DNA of 64,000 nt from Latrodectus hesperus (Eukaryota; Arthropoda; Arachnida; Araneae; Theridiidae), in assembly GCA_037975125.1 (NCBI GenBank), contig CM075851.1, forward strand, positions 125,032,643-125,096,642. The letters are read 5' to 3'. Every line of letters starts with the position of its first letter. Within the stretch, counting starts at the first letter, position 1. Shown piece after piece: positions 24,601-39,600 of this stretch. Under the pieces are notes generated by a model. The model was not told where the DNA came from, ran no database searches, and saw only the letters and a program-made list of their open reading frames with translations. Made by a program: the position numbers and the translations under genes.

Positions 24601-27600
24601 ATGCATAAAGAAACAAATTATTCATCCACATACTTTTCAATTTAATATTCTCATTTTAAAACAACTTTATCGTTGATTATAAATTTTGTATTTCGTTTAA
24701 AAGAAACTTTTTATTAGATTCTGTTTAATGATTTTTACAGTTAAATTATTTTCTGTTCATTTTTAAATGATTCTGCAATATTTTCTGCATAGATTAATGT
24801 AGTTTTTCATTGAATGTTTTTCAAATGCTCATTGAGTTTAGACATGGAGTGAAGGCTTATGACAAAAAAGAAAAGTGGAACAGTCTTTGAAGTTCAGAAA
24901 GCCAAGCAACCAAAGGCAGAAGACTGAATTAGCTCCTTCACTTGTAAACCTTAGCTGGGCACTATCTTAAGGCTAAGCCTTGTAAGTGGTCACATTAAAT
25001 GCCTCTTTTTTAATAAGAGAAAAAAGTCTATGTGACATGTTTGAAATGCAATTCTGTGCAGCACTACTTGATGAATTGTGCAGGTCTTGAAAGGGAGGAC
25101 TTATTTCTCAGTCCTCTTCTGGTTTATGATTATATGAAGATGCTTGGGCTTATGGATCTGGTCTAGCCTGCAGCTAGATCACAGAGGAATACATCAACAA
25201 CAATAGACATGGAGTATCACCTTATTGATTTTTTTGTATTAAGTAATTTATGTGGATTCAAATATTTGATTCCTACGAAAGTTTTCGCAATCTTTTTCTC
25301 TTGCTTAACTTCTGTTTTTTAAAATATCACATATTACATTTAAAAATTTTAATGTTTATTTTTTACAAACCAAGTAGTAGATTTTGCATGTCATCTATAA
25401 ATTTATCTAGATCAAAGGCTCACAACACACTATTGCCCTTTTGACATTAATTTAGTCTCTTTGACATATTTGTATCCATTCTTTTGAAAACATTTGATTT
25501 TCGTTTGAAAATCAGATAAATACATTTTTTCCTTTTTTTTAAAACTGTATTCAAACATGCAGCAACAATACATGACATCATATTTCCTTTTTTAAAATAC
25601 ACTTTGTATTAAAATATAGACATAAACATAGAACAAAGCAAAATATATGTTAAAAGCACGATCAAACTCAAGCTAACAAAAACAATGCATCCAATGAAGT
25701 CATACTATTCCTTCTCTGAAAGCATAGTGCAATGCTGCACTTCGACTCATTTTGAAAATCATATATTTATTTAAACATAATACTAACTTTCTCCTTTGTT
25801 TTGTTTGTTTATGTTCGAACAAAAGTAATAATGCAAAATAAATTTTTGTTTGGAATTTTAAATTACATAATCTATTATAAATTAAATAAGCATTCCTACT
25901 CTCTAAGTTCCATTTTTATAAAATTTTATAAAAATTTAATATAAATTGAAATTATAAAAGTTGAAACTACCTCTTTCAAATTTTCCAAATTATTTTATTA
26001 ATATAGATATAGTACTAGTTTTTAACTACATATTAATTTGTAACAACAAGTTCTTATGACTAGTTTCTAAGAAGTGAAGGTATTGCTTTTGTTTTTTGCA
26101 AGAATACATCTACTATTATTACAGTAAAATTTTCAAAAGCTAAATGATGTGCATTTGAATAAGTTTTTCACTACATAATAAAAATTCTTTTAACCATGGA
26201 AGAGTTTTGTGAATTTTTATTCATACCATGTATTCTAGGGCATGCATATCTGCCATAGATTCATTACTATTTTAAACTCACTCATGCTTGCAATATACTC
26301 ATGTTTAGATTTTCAAAAGTCTAATATAAGAAAAGAGCTCAAATAAAAAAATGAAGTAAAGACTTGCAATTAAAAAAAAAAGAAAAATATTGTGATAATT
26401 ACCTCAGAGGTTCATCCAGACAATTGCCAAAAATAAGGGCATCTGTCCATTTTTGAAGAGTTATACAAGCATCAAATGCTATTTCCAATGTTTTGATTTT
26501 AATTATATTTGTATCTTCTAACAATTTATTCTCAATTCTAAGCAGTTCCTCACAGGCTTTATAGATGGACTGAGGATCTTCTGAAACGAAAGAAAGACAT
26601 AAATTATTCATATTCCATTTAAAGAAAAAGGAGATTAATTTAAAAAATGATAAATGATTAACTTTTACTACAATGCTTTTTATATAAAAAATGCAAAATA
26701 TTAAAGGTTTTATATTTAAACTTATTTCTAATTAAGTTATTTGAGGATAGTATTATGAAATTTGAGTAAAATAATATGCATTAAATATTTTTTATAATAA
26801 GAACTAAGCATTTAATCTTCCAATTTTGTTAAAGTATAATGAGTAAAATATTTCTCAATATAAATCATTAAAAATTTTAAAACACGATATATATTGTGAG
26901 CAATAATATTTGTGTAGATATCTAATTTAAAGAATGATACACATTTGTTATACTTAATAAAAAAATTAAAATAGGTTTTTAACAAAAACAAAAATATAAA
27001 TTGCTTTATTCAAATATTTAAAATAAATAACTAAAGACAAACCTTATTTAGATAACAGGAAATTGGGAGAATATTTAGATAACAGTAGAGTTGGCATTTA
27101 TGCATTCAATACAGAAGGCATACTGGGAAAGGTGGAATCATTTTCACTCTAGAAATCAATAACAATAAATTTTCAAAAACCAACTCACTGTCACTATGTT
27201 GTAAGAAAAATTATGTGGGACTGTAGAAGGAAGAGGAAATCCTATGTTATAAACACATTTTCCCAAATCCCTATAATTATGCATAGTTAATTTTTTGCTA
27301 CATGTGCCAGTTTTAAAAGGAGAAAGAAACAATTGCTTCGTTTTTGAAGGGAGAAGAATTTTACAATTTTCTTTCCTATTTGGTATTTCAAATTTTAAAT
27401 AAAAAAGACAATTTACAGAAAAATATCTATCAACATTTACATAAAAAACATTTGCAGAAAAAGAAAGTTTAAAATATATTAGCATATTCACTTAGAAACC
27501 AGATTTAAATTAGAATTTATATTAGACACATTAAAAATGGTTATTTTCTGCATATTCAATAAAAAATATAAATAAATAAAAATTTGAAAAATTATTTATA

Positions 27601-30600
27601 CTTTACAGTTAAAATAACGAATCTGATTATTATTAGTATTCAGCAGTAGTTATTAATGATAAGTAGCACAAATTAATCACATTAACACACATAATAATAA
27701 TTGCCGACAAAATTCAGATAATTGTTAATCTGATGAATTAGACATAATTTATTTAAACTTCAACTCTACTATAATTTTTAAATGTCTGTACGCTATAATA
27801 ATGAAAGTTGTTGTAGACATTCAGAGTTAAAAAAAAATAAAAGCTTACATTAAATAAATTTATATTTCAATTTAAATATAGATTTTTCTTAAAAATTCAA
27901 TGTTTGTTTAGCATATCACCATATCTACAGGTGAATGATAATTTCTAATATGTTCAGTTCACAAATTTTAATATATTTCCATCGATACAAATTTAACAAA
28001 ATGTAAAAAATTTGAAATAGTTCAAGAGCTGAATCATTGTATATACTTTAGAAGAATATATTACAGCAAAGTACACATAATATAAATTCAAACATCCATA
28101 TTACTAAGTTTTAGAATAGTTTTGGAATTCTTTTCTTTTTATTCAGAATTTGTTTCATTTCACATGGAATTCAATAATAACAAATTATTTGTAGCCATTT
28201 GTAATAGCCACATTATAATTGCGCCATGTGTTTTTTACTCATTAATTCTTAATTCCTTATCATTTTATATTTTACTTAGAAATATCTTCTGTTCTAAAAA
28301 TGTTGAGCGCTTTCAATTTATCAAGGAGTGAAAAGGAATCAACATTTTTTCTCAGAAAGGGGTATTTCACATCACACTCAAACTTATGCAAATGGGCACA
28401 AAATGATACACAAAAAAATGATGCAAATGGGAAAAAAATGATGCAAAAAGGATGCACAGAAAAAAATGATGCAAATGGGCACAAAATGAATCTGTATCAA
28501 GGGAAATAGATAGTGCTGTAATGTAAAGAATTGTAAACTTAATAAGCATTCAATTTGATAAAATAACCATTCGATTTGATAATTGGTTCAGTGGATCAAG
28601 AATTACTTCTGTGGCAGCACTATAATTTATTTATTGTTAGGCCAAGGGACTTACTTCAATTAAGTGGTGGGAACTACAACTGAATCTCAGTGAAAAACAA
28701 TTGACTGGAATAGTTTTATCAGAGAACCATGTTCTTTGGATCTTCTACGGCAGCCTAAAAGACAAACAAGTGGTTTGGGAAAAATAGTCAAAATGAATGA
28801 AAGCCTGTTCTTGGCAGAAGAAAAAAACAAGACAGGAAGAATTTTTCCCCAGCAGTGGATTTTCGTGATGAAATTAGTGAATATTTTCTAGTAGAGACAA
28901 TAAATAGAGAAGCAAGTCCACTGATGCCAAAGATAGTTGAAGACACTGAGGATTCACAATACATTCGAAATGTTGGTATGCTTATAAAACTGAAGGTTTT
29001 GAAAAAACACGGCATCATCATATGACCACAAATCATGAATACCATTTTGTGGATCTGACCAAGGGCACACATATGCAAAATACAGAAAGATTGCAGATCC
29101 CCAAAGTGGAAGAGCATTAGACAATGAGGCACAGCTCGCCACCTCCTTTCATATCTAGGCAAATTTATGCGGCAGAAAACTCTGGGACAGCGCAAAATTC
29201 ATTTGAGACTATCTTAAACACCATTATCAAAGTATAGTGGCCAAATTTAATCTCTTTTTTGCTTAGGTGATAAATATGACAAAAGGGGACAGTAATCTTA
29301 CTTAAGTATCAAGAGTTGTATCTTAATTTTATTAAAAATTCATTAAACTAATTTTGAAGTACTTACCTTTGTCTTTCACCATCTTTTTGATACGTTCTAA
29401 TTCCGCATTGCATCTGTGAGCTTCTTGTTTCGATTCAATAGTATCTTCCAGTAATTTTGTTTTCATTTTTTCCTATTTGATAAAGTATAGGTAAATCATT
29501 CTATGAAAAAATTAATAATTAAATTTTTATTCAGCCTAATTTTGAAGTTAAACACAAATACAGCATATGATTTAAGTGTTTAATTAAGTATGATTTTCAT
29601 TCATGACACTAATAATTATATTTTTAAAATTTTAAATTCATTTAGAAATTAAAAAATATAATTTATTCTTTCAAAAACATATCAAAATACTTCATGCAGT
29701 AACATATTTGTTCAGTTAAAACAGCAAAAGAAAATTATAAATCTTATTTGTAAGTTTAAAAAAGGGTAAAAAAAATTTTTTTTTTGGTTATTTTTCTGAT
29801 TTTAGAAGTAAAATAACTAAAGCTTAGCAAAACAAGAGTCATAAAATATAAGAAAAATTCTAAGTTTTTTATTAAAACTTATTATAAAAGATATATTTAT
29901 AGCCATCAATAAAGACCTTTTCTATTTGTTAATTTTCCATATGTTTGTCTCCATTTATAAGTAAAACATTATATTTTTATAATTCTGATACATTTTTAAA
30001 TAATGAAATCAACATTGATTTGAATGCATGAACAATAAAACATATTAATAAAATAAAACGAATAAAAAAATCATAAAATGCTTGGTAATAATTAATTTTA
30101 ATAGTTAAATGAAATATTTAATACTGTAGCTGTTTTTTTACTTTTACAAATATATGTATAATAAATAGAGAATAAATTAAAAAATTTAAAAGTGAAATTA
30201 ATGTGCAAATAAACAATGCTAATAAGCAAAAGTATACCCAACTCTTTTTCTGCATGGTCTTTTTTACACAATATTCAAATATCGATCCAATAATGTACTT
30301 TTTAAATGAATTTTTTGTTTCAGCATGAATCCAAAACTAAATTTTTTAAATTATGGTTTTAACCCAGCAATCAGAAGATGGTTTATAGCTAAATATGAGT
30401 GAGTGACTTTATCTATTGTTTACTTTCTATTCAGGAGTTATGGAAGAAAACTTGAATTTTATTATCATTTGTTTCTTCATTTCATTGCACTTGAACTTAC
30501 ACAGCATTTCCTTCGTCAGCATAAGATTTTTGATAATGAATCCAGCTATCTACTTCTGGACCAACCAAATATTCAAATGCTGTTTTAGCCACCTAACATT

Positions 30601-33600
30601 GCTTCAGCCACGTGATCAGCACATCATAATATAAAATGATGTAAAACCAACCAGTACTTTACTCTGTATTTTTTCATTTAATTATATTTTCTTATCCTTT
30701 ATAATATACATACCTTTATGTATGCATAATTTTTAATTTCATATTCGCACAAATTATGCATAATTTTATTTATAATTTAAATTTAAGCTGGCCTCCTATT
30801 AATGAAAAGTTCAGTTGGAATTCTATAGAATAACATGCATATTAAAATTTGCTAAGATATTCAGCTATTAGAATGTCTATAAGCATTGTTAAAATTTAGA
30901 TAGAATAAGTCAACATAATTAAAAAAATTTTGTACTTAATTTTGATAAGTGAAGATATTTTTTATGAAATTCTGATATTGGACCTTTTTTATTTAATGAA
31001 GCTTTTATATATTAAGTAATAGAGCATTAGTAACAAGCCTAGTTGATATTTGATTTTGATATTTTTTATGTAATATATTACATACAAAAAGGCCCAAGTA
31101 GTATATTATATGGGCCTTTTAAAAGAATAAATGTAGCTTACATAAATTCAGCACAGTACTGATTGCTTTTATGTACACCATATTTTTTATAGTACCATAG
31201 GCAGTCTATTAATAAATGTCTCATATCAATGACAATGTCAATATGTTATACTGATATGACATATGCTACAACAATAATATTAAGTATTATTATATTAATT
31301 ATAATAATATTAGAATTATTTTCTTTCAATCAAGTAATGATTGAAAGAAAATAATTCTATTATAAAAATAATAGAATTATTTTCTTTCAATCATTAGTAC
31401 AAAAGTAACATGAAAATTTATTTCCTTTTGTTATTATAAAAAGCTTTCTACTGAAATTGACAAGTAATTTGAATTATTCAAATGCTTTTAGCAATTAATT
31501 CATTTAGATTACTTTTTAAAATTATTTTGTTCAAACAATAAACCAATTTATGTTGATATGTAATAATTTCTAACATTTCAATATCTTAATATACTAAAAA
31601 CTGAAAGATATCCCTATTTTTAGTAATACCATACCTAAACAATTTCAATAAACAAACAAACAATAAACAAAAAAAATTAAAAGGTAGGAATTTCTATTAA
31701 TGTTTATAATTATTTCATTATTCAAGCAAACTGTATTTTATAATTATAACTATTACTAAATTTCTTAAAGATATTATACAAAGTATTTTACATATCAAAC
31801 TGAATTAAGGATGGATAGTTACATAATTTTATTTTAAACTTAAATACATTTATAGCTGTTTATTACAATTAAATCTCATTATCATAAATATTATAATTCA
31901 AACTAGCTGTTTATTACATTAAAGAAATTTTTCAAATTCTCTGTAGTATATTTTATATTGAAGCAGCCGAATGTAATAATTATTTTATTCAAAAATGGGA
32001 CAACACAATTATACACACATTAAAGTATTGACATTATTGAATTGTTCTGTTTGTAAACATTCTTATAGTCTCGAATTCAGAGTGTTCTTACTTTCGTTTT
32101 TAAGAATACTACATTCTCCCACACTTAAATTACGTAGTCCGATAGATAACGTGGTGGTTGTCGTATTCTTGCTGATCTTCAAATAGGAGGACCTCGTGCA
32201 GCACTGGAACCATTAGAAACACCAGATACTGGCTTACCATAATTCTTTGCAATTCGAACTTCTGATGGCATGGGGTCGAAATGATTTCCAGTAGGAAGCA
32301 ATTTCCTTGGATAGATGACATCAGGCTTTGGGGAAAATGTAACTCTTGGAATTTTGGGAACCTCACTTTTCCTCAATTGATTTATGTCTTTTTATAGTTT
32401 TCCCGTCATCGAGTTTTATTAAATAGTGTAATTTACCAGTTTGTTGTTTCACGATGCCAAATTTCCATGTTAGCTTATTGTTGGCATAAGTACGTGATTG
32501 TACATGATCTTCCACACTTAAAATTCTATGATTTGGAATAAGTGGGTGAAGTATATGTGTATTTTAATACCTTACTTGGTGGACGTAATAAATCTAGTTT
32601 AATTCGAATTTGGCGTCCAAGATACAATTCTGAAGGAGTTTTTCTGAATTGTAATGGAGTTGCTCGATAACGAAATAAAATTTCTCTTACCTTCACGGGT
32701 ATTGAATTCTTTTTATTGGACATTGACTTTAATTTCTGTTTAACGGTTTTTACATTACGTTCAGCTAACCCGTTTGTTGCAGGATGACCTGGAGCTATTG
32801 TCTTATAAATAATTCCATATTCCTTACGAAATTCTGTAAATTCGGTACATGTAAATATAGATGCGTTGTCAGATACAAGGACATGAGGCAATCCATGCAC
32901 ACTGAAAATATCCTTTAATAATCTTATTGTTGAAATAGCTGATGGAGAGCTTTGTTGAATTTTAACTTCAGGCCATTTTGATCTTGCATCCATTACAATC
33001 AAAAAATGATATCCCAAAAAAGGTTGAGTGTAGTTAATATGTATTCATTCAAAATTTGATGATGGCTCTTCCCAATGATGATTTGATATTTTTGCAGGAT
33101 TATCTTTTACTTCTGCACAACTTCTACATTCTCGAACTAATTAATCTATATCTCAATCGATGTTTTTCCAATAATAGTATCTTCGGGCTAGATTCTTCAT
33201 TTTGACTATTCCTAAATGTGTGTGATGAAGTTTTTTTAATATCCCTGTTCGAAGTTTTTCAGGAATATACACTCGATGTCGTTAAAAATTACTCCATGTT
33301 GTAATGAATATTCATAATCATATTTGTTACCTGATAAAAGTCCTTGTTTAAAAACTGACAATTCTGGATCCTCCTCTGTCTCTTTAGAAATTGTCTCAAA
33401 CGTAATGGAAGAAGTTGTAATTTGGTTAACAGTCTGGCAGTGAATAATATCATCGTCTTGTAATATATTTGGATCTTACAAATTTTTAGTTTAAGTGATG
33501 CTCTTGAGAGATAATCGACATTCTGATTTTCTTCACTTTTTCTATGTTGGAATTGATAATTATATTCACCAAGAAATGCTGCATATCTTAGTAATCGGGA

Positions 33601-36600
33601 TGATGTCATAGAGGGTATTTTACTATCGCAATGAAAAATTCTATATAACGGGCGGTTATCACTTATTAGTGTAAATTCTCAACCATAGATGTAGTTATGA
33701 AATTTTTGAATTGTAAATTTGATAACTAATGCTTCACGATCTAGTTGACTGTAATTTTGTTCAGAAATTGTTAGGGGTCTAGATGTAAAGGCTACTGGTT
33801 TCTCGATACCATTTACTATGTGGGATAAAACTCCAGCGATGCCTGTTGGGCTGGCGTCACAAGCAACAACAATTGGTAAATTTGGATTGTATGGCATCAA
33901 AACCCTATTGCTAGAAATCTCATTTTTCAATTTAATTAAGGCAGATTCACAGTTAGAAGACCAGTGGAATTTTTTATTTTTCTTTAGAAGTTGTCTTACA
34001 GGATGAGTCAGAGATGATGCATTTGGGAGAAATTTAGAATAATAGGTAACCATTCCTAAGAAACGTTTCAATTCTTCGATATTTATTGGTCGTGGAGCAT
34101 GAATAATGGCTCCTGTTTTCTTTGGGCATTTTGATATTTCGTTTTGTTGGATTACAAAGCCTAAATATGAAATTTTGTCCTTGAAAAATGATATTTTGAA
34201 CTATTTACATGCATATTGAATTTTTGAAGATGTCTCAAGACGTGATTCGATCAGATGATCATGGCATTCTGAAAAAGTTTCTCCATGTACTATAATATCA
34301 TCAAAGTATATAGATACACCTGGTAGACCCATTAATATTTGATCTAGTATTCTGTGGAATTCACTAGGAGCAGATTTGATACCAAAAGATAAACGATTTA
34401 TTTGAAAAGTTCCTTGATGAGTAGATATAGTTTCAATTACTTTGATTTCGTCATCAACAGCTACATAATATGCTTTGAATAAGTCAAGAGCGCAGAAAAA
34501 TTTAGAGTTCCGAAGACTATTCAGTATTCCATCTATTTTTTGGATTGGATAATGTGCACCTTGTAGTTGAGGGTTTACAGCTACTTTATAGTCAACACAT
34601 AATCGAACACTACCATCAGGCTTGGGTATAACAACAAGAGGCGAACCCCAGTCGCTACAATCTACTTTTGTAATTATCTGATTTTGCTCAAGTATTTTAA
34701 GTTCTTTGTCAATTTTCTCGGGTAAGGCAAAAGGTTCTTTTCTAGCTTTTAAAAATACAGGTTTCAAATTTTCTCGGAGTTTTAATGAGCACATAAAATT
34801 AGGTATTTTTCCCACTTTTTGTTCAAACACAGTAGGAAATTGTTTTATAATGTTATCAATAATATTAGAAATATTGACAGTGTTTATTTGAATTTCTTCA
34901 GGTTGGTTACACTTATCAATATCAGATAAATTTAATTTAAATGTCAAATCCATGTTCTTCCTACCACTGGTGTAAACATATCTGGAACTATATACAAAGT
35001 TTCTGTACTTGTGAGATTTTTATATTTGACTAAAACTTGACAAAACCTAATGGTTCGAAAATTCCGTGAGTGTAAGATCGAAACTTTACGTCTGTAGGTT
35101 GTAAAACTTTTGTTAAATTCAGTAAATCGAAAGCCTTTTTTGGTAAAAGTGAAAATCCTGCGCCAAAATCGACTTCAAATTTTTGTATTTTCATATCTAT
35201 CTGCACATTAACCCAGAATTTTTCAGAGTCAGTTGTAAATTTGAAAATATCAACAACTTTAGTCCTATTAGAAAAAATATTGACTGAATCAATATCTGTA
35301 ACATATTTATCTTTTTCAACAGATTGAATTTCACAAGCCTTTTTATTTTTCAGTAGTGTTGATAAACAGACTTTTTGAATGTCTCCCTTTCGCTTACAAA
35401 GTGTACAGTATAATTTTGTTATGTCAGCACGACATTCTTGAGAAAGGTGATTTGAACGTCCGCACTGTAAGAATGTATTGCAAATACCAAGTTCACGAAA
35501 ATTTAGTGTTGATGAAAATCTATGTCAAGAATTTGACCTGTTTCGTTTTTGAGAAAAATTTCGCTTCGTAACATTTGAGTGATTTGTTTTAAAAGTACTT
35601 TGAGTTCTTAAAATTTTATTAACTTCGTCTGATCTTCCACTAAAATTGTGTTTCGAGAATTCACGGTTGTTTATTTTCGAAGCTTCTAAGGCTAAAGTTT
35701 GTTCAACAGCTACATCGAATGTTAGATCTGAAACCATTAAAAGTTTCTCTCGAATAAAGTCATCTTTTAATTCTCTAATAAACTGCGCTCTCAAAAATAA
35801 ATTAGCAACAGATTTTTCACATTCAATATTAAAATCACAAGTAGAAGTAAATTTTCGAAGTGCGGCAACATAATCAGAAACACTTTCGTTTTGAAAACGA
35901 GATAGAAATCTGTGTTGTTCGATAATAACATTAGGCTGAGGACATAAATGCTTTTCAAGAACAGGTTTCATCATATGGTTAAATCATTCAGAATTTTAGG
36001 TGCATTTAAAGAACACAAGAGATTATAATGTTCAGATCCAATGCAGTTCAGTAGTATTTTAACACACAAATCTTTATCTTCGAAAACATTTTTGATTTGT
36101 AAATAATTTTGAAATCTTTGTTTATATTGCAAAAATGTTTCTGTTGAAGAATTAAAACATTCGAAATTTGATAAAAATGTTATCGTACCTTTTTCTTGAT
36201 CTGGAATATCCTTACTTCCTTCTCGTTTCAAAATAAGATCTGCAAGTCGATCATTACTTGTTGTAATTACTTTTAATAAAGCTGCAAATTGTTCTGTATC
36301 CATGATTTTTTTTGTTTATCCTCGTCGCCAGTTTATTGTAGTATATTTTATATTGAAGAAGCCGGAATGTAATAATTATTTTATTCAAAAATGGGACGAC
36401 AGAATTATACACACATAAAAGTATTGACATTATCGAATTGTTCTGTTTGTAAACATTCTTATAGTCTCGAACTCAGAGTGTTCTTTCTTACTTTCGTTTT
36501 TAAGAATACTACATTCTCCAAGCAAAATTTAAAATTAAAAATATTTCTTAATTTGTTTATGCAAATACCAGCTGCTTACCAAAACTACTCTGCTCACCAA

Positions 36601-39600
36601 AATACTAATTATAAACAGCATTGTCGACAGAAATTATTGTAGAGAATTGATAAAAACTATATAAGTTATAAGTAATATGAAATTTAATTAGTTTAATTAT
36701 ATTTTATAGAAAAAACTATATATAAGTGCACATAAAATGCAACAAAAATAATTAAAACTTTTTTGAATTTAATTAAATTATTAAAACTTAATTGATCAAA
36801 TCTATTCTAAACTATTTTATTATGTTTAGTAAAATTATATATATCTGCATTTAAAATTTTAAAGAATAGTAACTTTAATATGCAATTTAAGTGCTTAAAA
36901 GGCTAATATATTTTATTATTTTTTGGTCTTTTATTTAAACAAAAATAAACTTTTTTTTTTTTTAAATTTGGGCTACATGAAAAAGAAATAAAATAAAAGC
37001 ATCAAATAAAATGTTTAGCAAATAATATAAATATTAATAGAGTAATTTTAAATATTCAATATTACTTCAATAAATTACTGCTTTTTTATGCTCTTTAAAA
37101 TTAATTTATCATATAAATATTTAACAATGGCAACTTACATGGTTTGATGAAGAACAAGATGAACAGTTGCAAAGAAAATAATATTGCTCTAATAAATCAT
37201 TTTGCTTTTTTTCTTTCAGCTCTAAGCTACTAATGTAAGATATATAAACCTAAATAAAAAAAATATTAAGATAAATATTTAAAAATAATATTTTTGCAAA
37301 ATAGAATTTCTCATTTAGAATGTCAAAGATAACTAGTTTTAGTATTAATATATATTAATTAATAACAATGTTAGCTAATTAATATCCCATGAACAGCATT
37401 TGGCTTGACAGCTAATGGTTTATTTTTAAGCACAGAATTCAAAGAAACATGAAATAAAAAATTTTCAATTCAAATCTGTCAACATTTTTTCTGTTTTTAA
37501 AAATTTATAATTTAAATTTTTTTTATTATTTATTCAATTATTGTTATCAATTTAGATTAAATTCAATCTAGAAAATTACAAGATATATAGAGTTAGAAAC
37601 CACTATATAAGTTATTTTGAAATAATCATACATTTCTAACATAATAGTACCATTCCTTAATACATATATTCTGTAAAATGTATTTTCATCCAAATTCTTA
37701 TAAATATTATAAGAGCACAAATAACACATACACACATATTTGGACGTGTGTGTGCATACAGCATCAAATTAGCAAGTTGTATAAAATTAAACATGTAATA
37801 GATTATATCCAATTATCATTTTTTTAAGCCCTTTTAAGTTAGAACTGAAAGAAATTCTTCATAATACATATTATATTGGTTAACAGGCTATTTATTACAG
37901 AAATTCCAAATAAATTGACATAATTAATGAGAAAAAACATCTATTTTAAACAATTTAATTTATATACGAAGTAATATTAATGAGTAGAATATTGTAATAT
38001 AAAATAATATCGATTAGAAATTTCACTTTTTTATCTTCATGATATGCTGTAATACATAGATTAATATAAAATATTTTTTTCACAGGTATGATTTGATTGA
38101 TTTGAATTTACTGTTTTAAAAATAATCTCATTTTTTTATGTGGCATGCTCAAAATTTCAAAAGTAAAACAGTTTTGCTGGGTGATCTAATTACAACACTA
38201 TATATTTGAATTAAATTTATAAAATAAAGTGTTTAGTCTAAGAGATCACTGTTTCACAAATTTCCTCATATAACAGACATCAATCTTATATTTCTGCTAA
38301 TCATAAGTAATACCAAATTCAAATTTTTTACATTATTGAAAATAAAAATATTTTAAAGAAATCAACCACAATTTTACTATAAAAAATAATAAAATAAAGT
38401 AAATTTGAAAAAAAAAAAAAAACAGGCAGTTTGTTAAATGCTTTAGCAATAATTAAAGATGATGCTTGAGCTGGGACCCCATCTCTCTACACACAACTGC
38501 AGAAAGGTACAGATTTTACAATTTAATATTCATAGATTCCCATAATCTAATGATTTTTAATTGGATCAAGGATCAAAAATTAATTCAATCAATTTAGCTT
38601 TTGTAATTCTATAACATGAATAATATAGTAGCTGGTTACTCTCGGAAACCTGTAACACTATTTGATTTTGTTGTGATAGTGAAACTAATCCTAAGCTCCA
38701 ATGGTACTCCTGATTATATTTGGATAACAGCAATTTCGAATCTTTCATAAGTAGTTTTTGTGAGATTTAAGATAACAGTACAATATTTTGATATGTTCAT
38801 TTATTCAAAAAATTTGGGGAAAATTTTGAAAAACTAGAAAATTCAGTATTTAATTTTCTTTACTCCCACAGAATTTAAATCATTATCAGGTAAAACAGTT
38901 TGCATTTCAAATAAATTTAATTAAAAAAGTAAGATTTTTAAAGCATGCATTTCACGTGAAAAAGAAATCTACTCTCTAGCTAAAAACCAAAGTCTGGATA
39001 AATTAATAGAATAAATTAGAAAAAGCATTTATTTTAACAAACTAAACTAGTTTGTAAAAATTGTTTGTAATACCTTATTAGCATCTCGATGAGGTATATT
39101 TCTTATAGCTCTAACATTTAAATCTATGCCATCAAAAATAGCAACAGCATCAGGATCACAGGAATGGTCAAAAATTGAAGCTCTGTTTTCAATAAAGTTT
39201 ACCATATTTTAGATAAAAATAGTTGCAAATTTACAAAAAATTTGCTTACATGATATTAAAATATCTTAAATTTAATTTATTTCTTTTCTATTACTTTTTC
39301 TGGAGAAATACATTGAATAAAAAGAATACTTAATCAATTAATTAATTTTCAATCAATAAATCAATTAATTTAAATAAAAATTTTCATTTGAATAAAACAA
39401 AATGGGCATTATAAATTAAGATCAAATCAAATACAACTACATAAAAAAATATAATTTATTTTTGAAATTATTCCAGTTTTATGATTTTTTCAAAGAATGC
39501 AATTTTTAAGATAGCTATTTCATATTATAAAATCAAGATAGCTTATTATTCTGGAGATAAACAAATTAATATAAAATAAAAACAAAATAGTTATGTCTGG

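Larger units (their letters stand above)
31942..36513 (-). mobile_element. Ty3-type LTR retrotransposon (Mag-like), inactive
   Basis: A 4.57-kb element in SMYD3 intron 8 (between exons 8 and 9), in the same orientation as the gene. Two LTRs (31942-32113 and 36337-36513) start TGTAGTA and end TACTACA, and the whole is flanked by 5-bp direct repeats TTCTC at 31937-31941 and 36514-36518. On the minus strand the order is LTR, primer-binding site, gag, protease, reverse transcriptase, RNase H, integrase, polypurine tract, LTR, which is the Ty3/Gypsy order. I count six substitutions and two small gaps between the LTRs (about 3.5%), so the insertion is moderately old. No envelope gene is present. 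Confidence 0.93.

Noticed and set aside
27156..27491. 111-codon minus-strand frame in a SMYD3 intron
   Set aside because: AT-rich chance frame rich in Phe/Tyr/Asn/Lys, without motif. The SMYD3 exons on either side join in phase without it.
28788..29195. 135-codon minus-strand open frame
   Set aside because: It lies antisense across the Merlin-type transposase relic, whose ordered motifs are on the plus strand. The minus frame shows no domain signature.
38440..38520. GC-richer patch in a SMYD3 intron, possible exon
   Set aside because: No open frame with splice sites, and the SMYD3 exons on both sides already join in phase.
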